From NCBI GenBank assembly GCA_009746045.1, contig RPFO01000663.1:1-61042 (forward strand): a DNA stretch of 61,042 nt, given 5' to 3'. This stretch comes from Mesostigma viride. Taxonomy: Eukaryota; Streptophyta; Mesostigmatophyceae; Mesostigmatales; Mesostigmataceae. The number at the start of each line of letters is the position of its first letter. Position 1 is the stretch's first letter. A program made the translations under genes and the position numbers. Shown here piece after piece: positions 39,548-50,589 of the stretch. The notes beneath the pieces are model-generated. The model did not search any database, had not been told where the DNA came from, and saw only the letters and a program-made list of their open reading frames with translations.

Positions 39548-40201
39548 AGTTAGCATATTGGGGCACCAATGTGCTAGATGGATGCAGGTTGAGGAGACCT
39601 TTCCAACGCCGTGTCAACCGCCTAGAACAGACAAGGGACGAGAAAGTTATCAAGTCCCGAAGTACTGCCGACCGGTGGGCGAGGGCGGTGCACACTCAGG
39701 GCATAGTGGACAGGACACGTGGCAGGCCGTGCCTGCACAGGCTTAGCCTGGACTCTCACGTGACTGGGACACAGTGTACTGAGGGCTCAACGGTACTGTG
39801 GCTAGTAGAAGCCAGTAACCAGCCAGCAGGTCTGCAAGGATGTAAGTCCTTGCAGGACTGTGGCAGGTCCTGTGCTGTCCTAGACACAAGATAGCCAGAG
39901 ATTCCTGTATGCTGCCTGCAACGAGGATGCAAGGCAGCGATACGAGGCTCTGGCAATGTAGCGTTGCCCAGCGTTGCTCATGACCGAGGAACAAGGATGG
40001 AACGAGGTTGCATATAGCTCGAGGCTCAACGAGGCAACGAGCGTCTTCACACACGAACCTTGGTCGTCACGACGAGTGGCGAGCCTATCGAGGGTCGTAG
40101 GCCTGGTGTGAGGATAAAGGTTGCTAGCCAGCAGCCTAGGGTCATTCCAGCCGGCAAGGACCAGGAGCTCACAAGCTCTGCTGACGAGTTGCTGCGCAAA
40201 T
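39548..40201 (+). repeat. 5' LTR of Copia element 2
   Basis: Starts AGTTAGCATATTGGGG and ends GCTGCGCAAAT. Bounded by the GCCGC duplication, which fixes the unusual termini (not TG…CA). Confidence 0.92.
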
Positions 40202-40224
40202 CGTACTATTGCTTCCACGCTTTC

Positions 40225-41203
40225 ATGTCTGGTTCATCGTCAAGCAGCCACGGTGCTGGTGAGGCGAACGAGCAGAGAGACGCGCAAGCGTTTTTCCCCT
40301 ACCGTAACCAAGCAAACGCTCCAACATTCGTGCAAGCGGCCTACGTAGCGAGGCACTTGGCAGAAGAGGGGTGGGTGGCGGTGAGTGGGGGAGGCAACAG
40401 GCCAGCGGCGGCGGACCCGATTATTCAACGGGCTCGCGTCGTGATTTCTCCAGGTGAGACGGGGCGAGTGGCGGTGGAAGAGTTGGTGCGCTACGGACGC
40501 GCTAGCTGAAACTGCTAATCGTGTGGAGGTCGCTTATCAGGGCGCCCATATCACGCTTGCCGGTCTCGACCTAGCCAGGGAGGCGCTTAGCCAGATTGTG
40601 GCAACAGCGCTCGGCAGCACCCGACTGTTTAACCACTGGGTGGCGACAGCAGTGCTAGGAGAGGGGGTACCAGACGCCGACATCATCCGGAACGCGCGTG
40701 CTCGGGAGACGGTAAATCCTTGGAGCACGGCAGAGGTATTTGCCCAAACCATTGAGAATCTTGTTGCTGTCCTTTTGCAAGAGTCGAGAGGGTACGCAGA
40801 CAGGTTCTATATTACCACGCAGCCTTTCGGGGTCTACTCAAGGCTTGATACACCGAGGCCGGAAACCACCACTGCGTGGGGTCCGGAGGTGGAGATTGTC
40901 GCAGGGGTCGAGAAGACGCCTGAAGACGTCCATTTTGAGTGGACTGACAAGCCAGAGGGCTCCGTCAAGCGCTCAGCCCAGCAGATAAACGAGGGCGACG
41001 GCACTACCGAGACCTACGAGGCAAGGCAGAGAGCTGATCTGCATATCCCTCGTGAGGCGACTCACGAGTACGACCGTTACGGCCGAGGCGAGCAGAACGA
41101 GCTTGTCGGCGGCGGTAAGCGGTGGTTGCGCATCTTGCTTGGCATCGCAACCCAGGCGAGACACAACATCCAGTCGAACGCAAGGAAGACGGGCGACCTG
41201 TGA
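40225..41203 (+). pseudogene. Extra 5' ORF of Copia element 2 (one frameshift)
   Basis: Starts at the ATG 40225, changes frame near 40490 (VEELVR, then DALAETANRVEV), and ends at 41203, about 325 aa in all. The relic at 25348-25800 reads through the same point, so the gene was originally open. Helical, Ala-rich middle (LDLAREALSQIVATAL), a Tyr/Pro/Thr-rich segment and an acidic C-terminal part. No domain recognised, and no clear similarity to the ORF in the same place in Copia element 1. The position is conserved, the protein is not. Confidence 0.65.
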
Positions 41204-41409
41204 CCTGCGTGCTGGGAGAGTTTAACCCAGACCTCCAGATTGTCGCAGAGGCAGCAGCAGCCACACGGTTGCTGAGGGTGTTGAGCAGCGTCCAGACCGT
41301 GAGGAGGGGCAGGCGAGTGCAAGCCAGGAGGCGGCCTCGTCTGGAGTAAGTGCGTGAGCCTGAGTGGGTTCCAGCGGCCATATCTGCGTGTGTTTCTGTG
41401 TATTCTATA

Positions 41410-42754
41410 ATGCTTCGTAACACGCGCGGGGGCGGCAGCGGGAGCGGGGCGGGAGCGGGGGATGGCGGGGGTGAGGCAAGGGCAGACACGGGAGGCCCCG
41501 CCAACGTCGTGCCAGAGGGACAGGCAATCCCAACGGCAGAGGGCGTCAATGGCAGGAGGGCGTCCAACCGGAAGAGGAAAGAGGTGGCACAAGGGGAGGA
41601 GCGTGCAGGGTGGCCAACCGACGGCGTGGTGCTGACGGGGGAGGGCCAGAATGATGCTGAACGGCAAGCACCTGGTAAGAGACCATGTGTGCCTCCGTCT
41701 GGTGTTCCTGCAGCTATGTTCCTGCGCCATTAGCACCAGTAGGAGCTGCTGTCATTGGCAGTGACCCTCGTGCTTTGCCTGGGACTAGACCTCATATGAG
41801 TGCTGTGGCTGTGATGAATGGCCAGAAGCCTCTCAAGCCTCCTGTGGGACAGGAAGAGCTAGACAAGTGGTTGGAGGATATGGAGCTAGTTTCATGCTCT
41901 GTAGATCCCACTGTCAACCTTGTGCAGGTATTCCACACATCCACGACTAATAGGGATTCAAGTGAGAGGGTGACAAGGCTAGGCAGGCTGTCAAGGACAA
42001 GCTGACTTGGTCTCAGTTCCTAGAGGGCCTACGTCAGGAGTTTTCTGATAAGGTACTCAACCTCACTAATCACTATAAGCTCAGCTATGATACCTTTGAG
42101 ATCAAGGGCACAATAGCTGAGGAGCTGCAGCGGCTCACACGCATCAGGGAGAAGGGGGCCAAGCATGGCTTCAATCTGACTGATAGAGCAGTGGCAGATT
42201 ACTTCCTGGATCGCATGGGGCTGAGTGTGGATGGGAGAAATGCAGCTAGGATGTTTGCTGATCAGACAGATGGGACGTGGCCAGCCTTGCAAAAGGTTAT
42301 TTTCAATATCCGTCCATCTGACAATGCTGCTTGCAAGGCAATCCAGGTGACTGGTGCCCCTTCAGCCTCCGCTCATCAGGTCCATGGTGACGCCCCTGGG
42401 CAGGGTGCTCAGGGAGAAACCAGACCTAGTAGGCGTCAGAGGGCTAACAGGCGCAGGCAGAATGGTAACCAGGGTGGCAAGGGCCAGCAGCAGGGATCCA
42501 AAGGCAAGGGTCAGCAGCAGGCTGGTGGTCACCAGGGTGGTCAGCAGAACAAGGGTGGCCAAGGGCAAGGCAAGAGCCAGGGCCAGGGCACCCAGGCCAG
42601 TCAGAGCAGCCAGAACCAGGGTGGCCTGAAGAAGGCTGCTGCTGGGAAGGATGACAAATGCTTTGGATGTGGCAGGACGGGTCATTGGCGACGTGACTGC
42701 CCAGACCAGGCCAAGTCTGCTGGAGCAGGCTCTGGCCAGGTGGGTAAGCCATGA
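41410..42754 (+). pseudogene. Gag of Copia element 2 (frameshifted)
   Basis: The N-terminal Gly-rich basic segment (41410-41733) is followed in other frames by a capsid-like region (41796-42005, then from ~42005 to 42754) containing FNLTDRAVADYFLDRMGLS, parallel to FNVADNIALTNWLKVSG of element 1. A Gln/Gly-rich linker and one zinc knuckle CFGCGRTGHWRRDC (42657-42700) follow. Frame changes near 41720-41790 and ~42000. Ends 6 bp before the pol ATG. Confidence 0.8.
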
Positions 42755-42760
42755 CTTGAG

Positions 42761-45700
42761 ATGTTGTCCCCTGTAAATAGTCAATCACCCCTAGTGGGAC
42801 GAACAGTTGTACATAGTAATGGGGGTGTCCCTCTTGTGCAGCAGCAAGGGGTTGGGAATGATGAGGTGCTTCCACTCAATGATTGCAATAACGCTGCTGC
42901 AGCAGTGGAATTCCCTGTGCCTGTGGCAGGTGCAGGGTCTCCAGTTGTTGGGGTTGACTCTGGGAGTCAAGCCGCCAGACTGGAAGGACCTGCAGCTTCT
43001 GTGGGAACCGGGGCTGGCTCTGGGAGCCGAGCTACCTTGGAGGAGGTCCCTGGAGCAAGAGAACAGCAGGTGGGTCGTGCTATCCCAAGCACACAGTCTT
43101 TGTCACGTTCCTCTCTGTGCAGCCAGGCTGACAGGGGGTTGAGCTATGCTCAGGCTGGAAACACTCTACACCATATCTTTGGTCACTCTAAGCAGGCAGA
43201 GATGTTTGCTTGGAAGATTGGCAAGGAGCCTTTGCTAGAGGCCTGCAGTGCAGCTGCTCAGAATTGTGTCTGTCAGGAGAATGCTGTTCGCCTCCCACAG
43301 TCCCATGCCAGAGAACCTGCTAGAGAGCGGGGGGATATCCAGGTGGACATCCAACACATCAGGGGCATGTATCTGTTGGTGGGGGTGGATAGGTTTAGCA
43401 GATATAGGTTGCTGACCATTCTTCCTGGAATGCAGGAGCATCAGCTGTTGATGGGTCTCCAGTCTTTGTTGCCAGGCTTTGGGGTGTACACCAAGGTGCA
43501 AGCTGACTTGCAGTTTGACTGCTTGATCAAGCTGGCTGACCAGCTTCCTTGTAAGTTGGTAGTGGTCCCTAGGGAATCCATGGGCAGCAGGGAGCTGTAG
43601 AGAGATCTATACGTGAAGTAAAAACAGTGGTGCTAGCAGCTAGGAGTGTGCCTGTTGTGGCATCAGCTCTAGAGAAAGCAGCTTGGTGTAAGGGGATTGA
43701 GGAGCAGCTTAACCACAGGGTAACCTATTACTATGATGGTGTGGCAGTCTCTCCCCTGGCATTGCAGTTTGGTATGCTATCACAGGACGTGGTGGCAGCC
43801 TGCCTGAAGAAGGCAGACAGGGTGTTTTCCAGATTGAGGCGTAAGGACAAGGGTTGGAAAATGCTGAGGCCCCAGGTGGGACTGAGGGTCAGGATGTGGA
43901 AGGAACCGTCATTACCAGGCAAGCGTGGCAAGTGGCAAGATGGGCAGGTAACCCATGTTGAGGAAGCTAACCATTCTTGTCTGGTGGCTTTGGAGAGTAA
44001 TCCCAAGCACGTGTACAGGCTATCCTGGGCTCACGTCAAGGAGAGAAGGCCAACTGCAATCTGGCCTGAAGACGGCCCTGATCCTCCCTTGGAGGGAGAT
44101 GAGCAGGATGAGAGCCAGGCAGCAGATGCTAACCCACCATGCTTGGATTATGGTCTGTCCTGGATGGATGAGGGTGAGCAGGAGTCTGCTGAGACGTCTG
44201 TCACAAGGCCAGAGGTGGCCAGGGCTGCACCACAGTCCAGGGGGCTGCTTATGGCGGACATCATTCGAGCTCTGCAGAACAGCAAGCGTGATCCCAAGGT
44301 ATCTAAGCTCACGGGATGGGGGTCATGTGGGGCACCAGCACTAGAAGTGGATACCAACTCACAGGTGTCCATTCTAAGGGTAGAGGATGCTGCAGGCTTG
44401 CAGTGGTCATCCCCTAGCTGCCTAGCTGTGTCTGATTTCTCTGGGAATGTGTCCATGAAGATCTTGGGAGAAGTGAGTGTGCCTATCCTGGGGGTGCCCA
44501 CCACGTTCAGTGTGGTTGAAGGGTATCAGGGGCCTGCCATTCTAGGTCAGAACTTCTTGTGCTTACCAGGGGTGAGGATATCCTCTGAGGAGCTAGCATT
44601 AGAAGGGCAGGGCCGCCTTCCCTTGCAGAGATATCGCTACTCCCAGGGTCTTAGTGTGGCTGTAAGGGCTGTGAGGGGTCTAGAGGCAGAGGGTCCTGAT
44701 ACAAAGGAGCCCATTGCTGGGGACCTGCTGATCCTCCCTACTACGTTTGACCCACGTGAGTTGGGTGTGCAGAGGTACCAGATCCCAGGAACGAGTCCTG
44801 TACCTTGGCGCAAGCTAGTGGAGATGATGCAAAGCCCCAAGATGGCTAAGGCATGGACTCTTGGCTTTGTTGCTTCTGGGCATGAGTGGATAGTTGCCAA
44901 CTGTGCAGAGCCTGTGGATGTCCTCCCTGAGGATCACCAGCTGCTCAGATTGATGTTTGTCCTCAAGCTCAAGGAGGTAGATGGCGTGCAGGTGCCACAT
45001 GTTAGACCAGTTGTGACTGAGTACCATGGCACTGGACAGTTAGCAGATGAGGAGCTTTACACACCAGGGATGCTGCATGATACATGGAGGATTTTGTTGT
45101 GCATTTATTTGTCTTTTCTGCAGAAGGGGATACCCTATAGCTCTGTGTTGGTAGATTTCAAGAGGGCTTTTCTTAAGGGTGATCAGCAGGAAGCACAGGA
45201 TACTTGGCGCACAATACCCCCTTTCTTTGTTAAGGTGCCTGCAGTGTGGAGGGCAGAGCTGAAGACGAGGTATTTGAGGATTCTCAAAGGCGTGGAAGGC
45301 CTTAGATCGAGTCCCATCATCTGGAGGAAGAGCTTGGAGAAGTACCTCAGGTCTGTCTGTGGTCTCTCAGTCTCTCCAGTTGATCCTTGTCTGTTTCAGG
45401 GTAGCTATGAGGGGCTGCCAGCGTTTGCCTCCCTGCATGGTGATGATCTGCATCTCCTGGGCCATCCCACTTGGCAAGAGTTGACTCTGGCCAGGATCCA
45501 GAAACGGTTTGAACTGGGTAAGATCCAGTACATGGTTGAGAATGAGCCCATGGTGTTTTGTGGAATGCAGGCGACCTTGGTCCATCAGCAGGGTACATGG
45601 TCCATCCAGCTGGAGGGTGGTAAGGATTATCCTCAGCAGATCATAGATGCCTTGCAGGAGCCCATCACCCAGGCCAGATGTGCAACAATACGAGGTATGT

Positions 45701-46347
45701 TGGCATGGCTGGCCAGCATTTGTGCTCCTGACCTGTTGGTACTGAGTCGGTTGACCGATTCCCAACTGGTTGAGGTGGGTGCTGAGAGAGTGGTAGAGGC
45801 TGTTCGCATGTCTCCCCCTCTCATGCTGGGTCCTTTGGATTTGTACAGGCCTTTTGACATGATGCTCTATGTGGACAGTTCTATGGATAGTAGGAAGGTC
45901 ACAGAGGTCAGGGGCCGTGCAGCAGCATTAATATCCCTGGTGCAGGAACAGTCCTCTCTGGTCTGCTGGTACAGTCGGTTGCAGAACAGGGTAACTCCCA
46001 GCAGTGACATTGCTGAGTGCAGGGCAATCTGTGAAGGGCTTCATACTGCTCTTTACTTGAGGGAGCTATTTTACCAGCTATGTCAAGTGGCTTCCTGTCG
46101 GTTGCAGATGCACACACTGGTAAGAACTGACAGCATGGGCATGGTGCAGTTTGTGCACAGGCAGCTGGCCAGGAGCAGGGACCTTGATTATTTGTTGCTC
46201 AAGGAAATGTCTTGCTTAGCTAACATTGAACATGTGGCTGGCGTGGACAACCCTGCAGATGCTCTCACCAAGCTGGAGGAGAAGGCTGAGCTGCAATACC
46301 CTTTGCTTCGTGGGCTCATGGCCTCCAAGGGGGGAGGGCCAGAGTAG
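42761..46347 (+). CDS. Pol of Copia element 2 (INT, protease-like, RT, RNase H)
   Basis: Two frames, 42761-43600 and 43627-46347 (906 aa), joined by a one-base shift near 43570-43580. Integrase: LHHIFGHSKQ … NCVC pre-integrase finger, acidic residues in IQVDIQHIRG and VQADLQFD, and the Glu of GAVERSIREV just past the shift. The protease-like segment LEVDTNSQVSIL … AILGQNFL lies at ~44345-44570, between integrase and RT. RT: LVDFKRAFLKGD (motif A), SSPIIW, and SLHGDDLHLL (catalytic Asp pair, with His-Gly where Copia RTs usually have Tyr-Val). RNase H: MLYVDSSMDSR, AECRAICEG, RTDSMGM, then DNPADALTKL. Only one indel stands between this and a complete polyprotein. Confidence 0.9.
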
Positions 46348-47282
46348 ACCAAACAGCCTTGCTCTAGGTGGGAGGCATCCCAGTGGGCTGGGCAGCCACG
46401 TGGTGGCTGACAGCAGGTCCTTCAGAGTTCAGACACACTCTGCTGGACAGGGGTCAGGGTGGAGTCACTCCCCTGGCTGAGAATTTCGCCTGGCTCTGTC
46501 ATGGAGCTGCAGAAGAGTCTTAAGGACTTTGTAATGGGCCTTGGGTCTTCATGGAATGGACCCTGCAAGGGCAGCCCAAGTGTTGGCTCTAACAGGTTGC
46601 TGTACATTTGTATATATTCTCTGTAACCAACCTGTTGCATGCTAATAAAATCCCTGGTTGTGTGACCATGTTGGACGTGGTTGCCAGGGGCCTCACTATG
46701 GGTTATACTCCTTTATAATAAAACATAATCTTGTTATTGTCATGTCTTGTTGTTTGTGATGCTCAGTTCCAGGAGCTGATCCAAACCTGGAGGATATGGG
46801 GTGGGGTTCGATTCCCCAGCTGACCTCAGCCTGGCATGTATGAATCCTGAGTGAGACTCAGTGAGGACATGGGCTCCCCATGTGTTGGCTAACATTTGTC
46901 AGGGCTCTCTCAGTCTTTGGAAGGATTTAAAAGATAAAGGAGGCTCCGTGGCGGGCGCCATATGAACGGGCGCCTGTGATAACTGGATGACCAGGAACTC
47001 ACAATAGTACGTTCATGGACTCCTCTATCCAAACTCCTCTGACTAAGTGAAGACCTAACTTTAATCTACACCAGGTTCCCAAAGAAAGGGTTGGGATGTC
47101 ATGTGGGTCAGAGGGCAACCTTTGAACCAATGAGCAGGCCTAGCTAATATTTGGAGGCACCTCAGGTTCCAAAAGAAAAGGCAGGTCTGGTCTCTGGGAG
47201 GGATCAGATGTCTGAAGGCTTGTGGGGACAGTGGCTGATAGGTTCTCAGGCTGGTCCAAGCTCCAAAACAAGAAAGGGTTGG
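46348..47282 (+). other. 3' untranslated region of Copia element 2
   Basis: About 930 bp. Contains a D-arm-like GCTC…GAGC hairpin followed by a perfect T-arm GGGGTTCGATTCCCC (46803-46817), two GGGCGCC motifs 10 bp apart (46953-46974), and the purine tract before the LTR. Confidence 0.6.
46762..46825 (+). other. tRNA-like domain in the Copia 2 3' region
   Basis: GCTCAGTTCCAGGAGC fits a D-arm and A-box-like sequence. An ATCC/GGAT hairpin follows in the anticodon-arm place, then GGGGTTCGATTCCCC with a TTCGATT loop (T-arm, B-box). No acceptor stem pairs, so it is not a functional tRNA gene. The T-arm is conserved in element 1. Confidence 0.5.
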
Positions 47283-47935
47283 AGTTAGCATATTGGGGCA
47301 CCAATGTGCTAGATGGATGCAGGTTGAGGAGACCTTTCCAACGCCGTGTCAACCGCCTAGAACAGACAAGGGACTAGAAAGTTATCAAGTCCCGAAGTAC
47401 TGCCGACCGGTGGGCGAGGGCGGGCACACTCAGGGCATAGTGGACAGGACACGTGGCAGGCCGTGCCTGCACAGGCTTAGCCTGGACTCTCACGTGACTG
47501 GGACACAGTGTACTGAGGGCTCAACGGTACTGTGGCTAGTAGAAGCCAGTAACCAGCCAGCAGGTCTGCAAGGATGTAAGTCCTTGCAGGACTGTGGCAG
47601 GTCCTGTGCTGTCCTAGACACAGGATAGCCAGAGATTCCTGTATGCTGCCTGCAACGAGGATGCAAGGCAGCGATACGAGGCTCTGGCAATGTAGCGTTG
47701 CCCAGCGTTGCTCATGACCGAGGAACAAGGATGGAACGAGGTTGCATATAGCTCGAGGCTCAACGAGGCAACGAGCGTCTTCACACACGAACCTTGGTCG
47801 TCACGACGAGTGGCGAGCCTATCGAGGGTCGTAGGCCTGGTGTGAGGATAAAGGTTGCTAGCCAGCAGCCTAGGGTCATTCCAGCCGGCAAGGACCAGGA
47901 GCTCACAAGCTCTGCTGACGAGTTGCTGCGCAAAT
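47283..47935 (+). repeat. 3' LTR of Copia element 2
   Basis: Near-identical to 39548-40201 and followed by the GCCGC duplication. Confidence 0.92.
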
Positions 47936-48104
47936 GCCGCAGCATTTCGGAATGGTTGCCGACTATGCGGCAGACCTACATGCCCGGCCTTAGCCTGGCA
48001 GCATCCTGCCAGGGAAGAAGGGAACAGGTTGGTTCGTTCCCAAAGAAAGGTTGACTGAGTATCAAACCGCAATGCAAAGCTAGGGGTCCACATGATCATG
48101 TTCA

Positions 48105-48900
48105 ATAGGTTGCCGACGTGTCACCGGGCGTGTCTGCTCCTCTCCTCAACTTTGGGCAGTTGCGCTTCATGTGACCGATCTCCTGGCAATAGAAGCACCG
48201 CATGTGCCAGCTGCAGGTGTTGAGTAGAGCATTGACTTGGGGGTCATTCTGCGCGTCGCCGATCTCTTCCTCATCTTGCTCCTCCTCAGCTGGGGATTCC
48301 TCCGCATGGTCGCCTTCGTCTGCTGGATATGACGCGTCCGTACCGTGCCGCGTTGAGTCCTACTAGCCATGTGGTCATCGGCAGTAGTGAGGAGATATGC
48401 TTTGACCTTGGACATGTCCCACAGATGCCACGGGGTGTCTGCGAACTTCTTCCTAGCCTCGAGCTGCAGATCAGGGTGGATGGCCTCCATGAGGCGAATC
48501 TTGTACTCGTGGCCCGACACATCCAATAGGCGATTCGCCATCTCGTCAAATTCCACCTCAAACTCGCGGTAGGGCATGTCACCCTGTCGGAATGCGCCAA
48601 AGGCGATGCGCTCCTGGAACTCAGCGTCTCCAGGGTGGGACGAGCTTCTGCTGAATTTGTTCCAATGATCAGCTCGTGGATATCCTTGGGGTAGGACTGT
48701 GACGCGATGCTATCGCAGTGAAGCAGTCGTGTAACTGAGATGTCCATGGCCTGCATGGGTGATGATCAAGTCGATCAAGTCCTCGGTGGACAGATCCCAG
48801 TTGTGGTAATTCGACCAGAATGTGATGGCCTTGTTCACCAGCCTAGCCCACTCCTGGATTTCTCGCGGCTTCATGCTCTTGTTTAGGCTTCAACTTGGTC
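48105..48900 (-). pseudogene. Ty3/Gypsy gag relic
   Basis: Minus-strand coding in two or three frames, starting about 48880 (MKPREIQEWARLVNKAITFW) and running to a CCHC zinc knuckle CFYCQEIGHMKRNC at ~48160-48205. The middle (EFDEMANRLLDVSGHEYKIR, KFADTPWHLWDMSKVKAYLL) is typical of a retrotransposon capsid domain. Frame changes lie near 48590-48660 and ~48770. It lies downstream of the pol relic on the same strand, the reverse of the normal gag-pol order. Confidence 0.75.
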
Positions 48901-50581
48901 GTAAGCCCTTCCTCCACCTTCTGAGCGAAACGACCTAGTTGAGGACCCTCCACGAGGACCAAGTCCCCGATTTCGATCGCGGGCGTGCGAGCATCAATCG
49001 CGGCTCTCAAGCGCGCCAGGCGTTTGTCTCGTGTGGCTTGGTATCCCAAAACTGCACTTTCCTGTGCCTGCTTCATGTGCTCAAGCATCTCCCTCACACC
49101 TCGCACCGTCGTGCGTATGGTTGCGTCCTTGCTGGGCATCTGGCTGGCCAGCATTTCGGCTGGGGTGAGGGGGTGCTGTCCTGTGTCCAGGAAAAATGGC
49201 GTATAGCCGTGGGCAGCCTGGGACGAGTTGTTAAGGGCAAACTCGACAAACCCAATGAACTCATCCCAGTTGTCGCCTCGCCCCTTGATGTAGTGGCGCA
49301 TGGTCTCCTCCACTACCCGGTTAAGTCGTTCTACCAGATGTGTACAGGAGCTGTGGTATGCGGTCCCGAGGGAGACCTTGGTGCCCAGGGTTCCGACGAA
49401 CTCTTGCCAAAACGTGGCAGTGAACAGCTTGTCGCGGTCGGAGATAAACTGGCGACTCAGCCCATGGTACTTTAAGACATTGTCTAGGTAGAGTCGGACG
49501 CAATCCTGCGCGGTGAGTGTCAGGGGACAAGGCACCAGATGGCACCTGCGGGTCAACCGGCGATCGAGGAACACCATAATCTGCTCGTTACCCGACGGGG
49601 TCCTTTTGAATGGACCAACGAACTCCATCATCAGGCTATCCCAAGGTCGCAGCGGATCAGGTAATGAGTGGGGGGTGGCCTGCGACCCGGTGTTGCGCGG
49701 CTTCATCAATTGGCACGAATGGCATGTGCGCACATATTCCAGTGCCTCCTGCTTCATGCCAGGCCAGAAGAATAGCCGTCGCAGGTGGCTTAGGACCCGA
49801 TGGGTGCCCTGATGACCTCCCAAGGGAGGGCCGTGGAGCTCATGCAAGAGCGCGGCTCTAGCGATGGGAGGTATATACAGCCGCCATTGATCCCCGGGTC
49901 CCGTCATCACGTACAGGAACCCGTCTTGGAACTTGCAGGGGAGTCCGTTCATCTGCTGCGGGTGCACTGCAATGGCTGCCTGCGCCTCGGGTTCGGTCAC
50001 CGTGAACCTACTGACGATGCGCTCCAAGTCGGACGTTATCTTAAAGCTCTCCGTGTTGCCTTCGGGTACGGGCAGCTGATCCAAGTCGTCCTCGGCTCCT
50101 GGCGAATGGTGGTGTCGCCTGCATGGTTGCGAGGTCGTGACTCGCCTAGCCTGGTTCGCGTGAGCGCATTGATGTCCGCAACGGAGCCGAAGTTTCTGTC
50201 GACAAGAAGGAGCTCGCCAAGTGGTGTGAGGCTAAAGCCGCCTACTGGTGGGACCGCATGACTGAGAGGGATCCGGTGATGGGACCCCTCCCCCCCCATC
50301 GGAGTGGGCGCGTCCTCGAGCTCGTCGCGGGGCCAAGGGGCCAAAACGTCAGGGGTGGTATGGTCCTCATGGAAGAGGAACCGTGAGGTCAAGAATCCGT
50401 CCGACACGCCATACGGCGGGACAGGACCCATGGTGGGCACACAAACGGTGTGCAGCACATCCAAGTCCTCATAGAACTGGTAGTCTGCGCGGCGAGAAAG
50501 CGCGTCCGGGACAACTTTGTCCTCACCCTTCACATATATTGAATGCGAAAGGGGGGGAACTGGCCGGGACAGATACTCCAT
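48843..50581 (-). pseudogene. Ty3/Gypsy pol relic: RNase H end plus integrase
   Basis: Frames 50581-50036 and 50084-48843. The first begins near the RNase H end (HSIYVKGEDKVVPDALSRR). The second contains the integrase: HHCC finger (HGPPLGGHQGTHRVLSHL … CHSCQLMK), the core with DSLMMEFVGPF, FISDRDKLFTATFW and the Glu in HLVERLNRVVEE, then a C-terminal region cut after GLTTKLKPK, where it runs straight into gag sequence. RT, protease and LTRs are absent. Non-functional. Confidence 0.85.
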
Positions 50582-50589
50582 CCCTGACT

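Larger units (their letters stand above)
39548..47935 (+). mobile_element. Copia-order LTR retrotransposon, element 2 (8.4 kb), TSD GCCGC
   Basis: LTRs of 654 and 653 bp differ at about four positions. GCCGC flanks both sides (39543-39547, 47936-47940), so this is a recent complete insertion. Internal order: extra 5' ORF, gag, integrase, protease-like, RT, RNase H, 3' UTR with a tRNA-like hairpin, polypurine tract AACAAGAAAGGG. It is closely related in plan to element 1 but diverged in sequence, with a different 5' ORF. Confidence 0.93.

Noticed and set aside
39880-40218. 112-aa minus-strand ORF in the Copia 2 LTR
   Set aside because: Lies entirely in the LTR and repeats identically in the 3' LTR; a similar frame in the diverged LTR at 29274-29459 is not conserved as protein.
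42940-42990. VVGVDSGSQA in Copia 2 as a normal upstream protease
   Set aside because: It has a DSG string but lacks the following hydrophobic core, flap and ILG.(D/N)FL segments, and is absent from element 1.
46762-46825. Functional tRNA gene
   Set aside because: D- and T-arm-like hairpins are present but the acceptor stem does not pair and no proper 5-bp anticodon stem forms.
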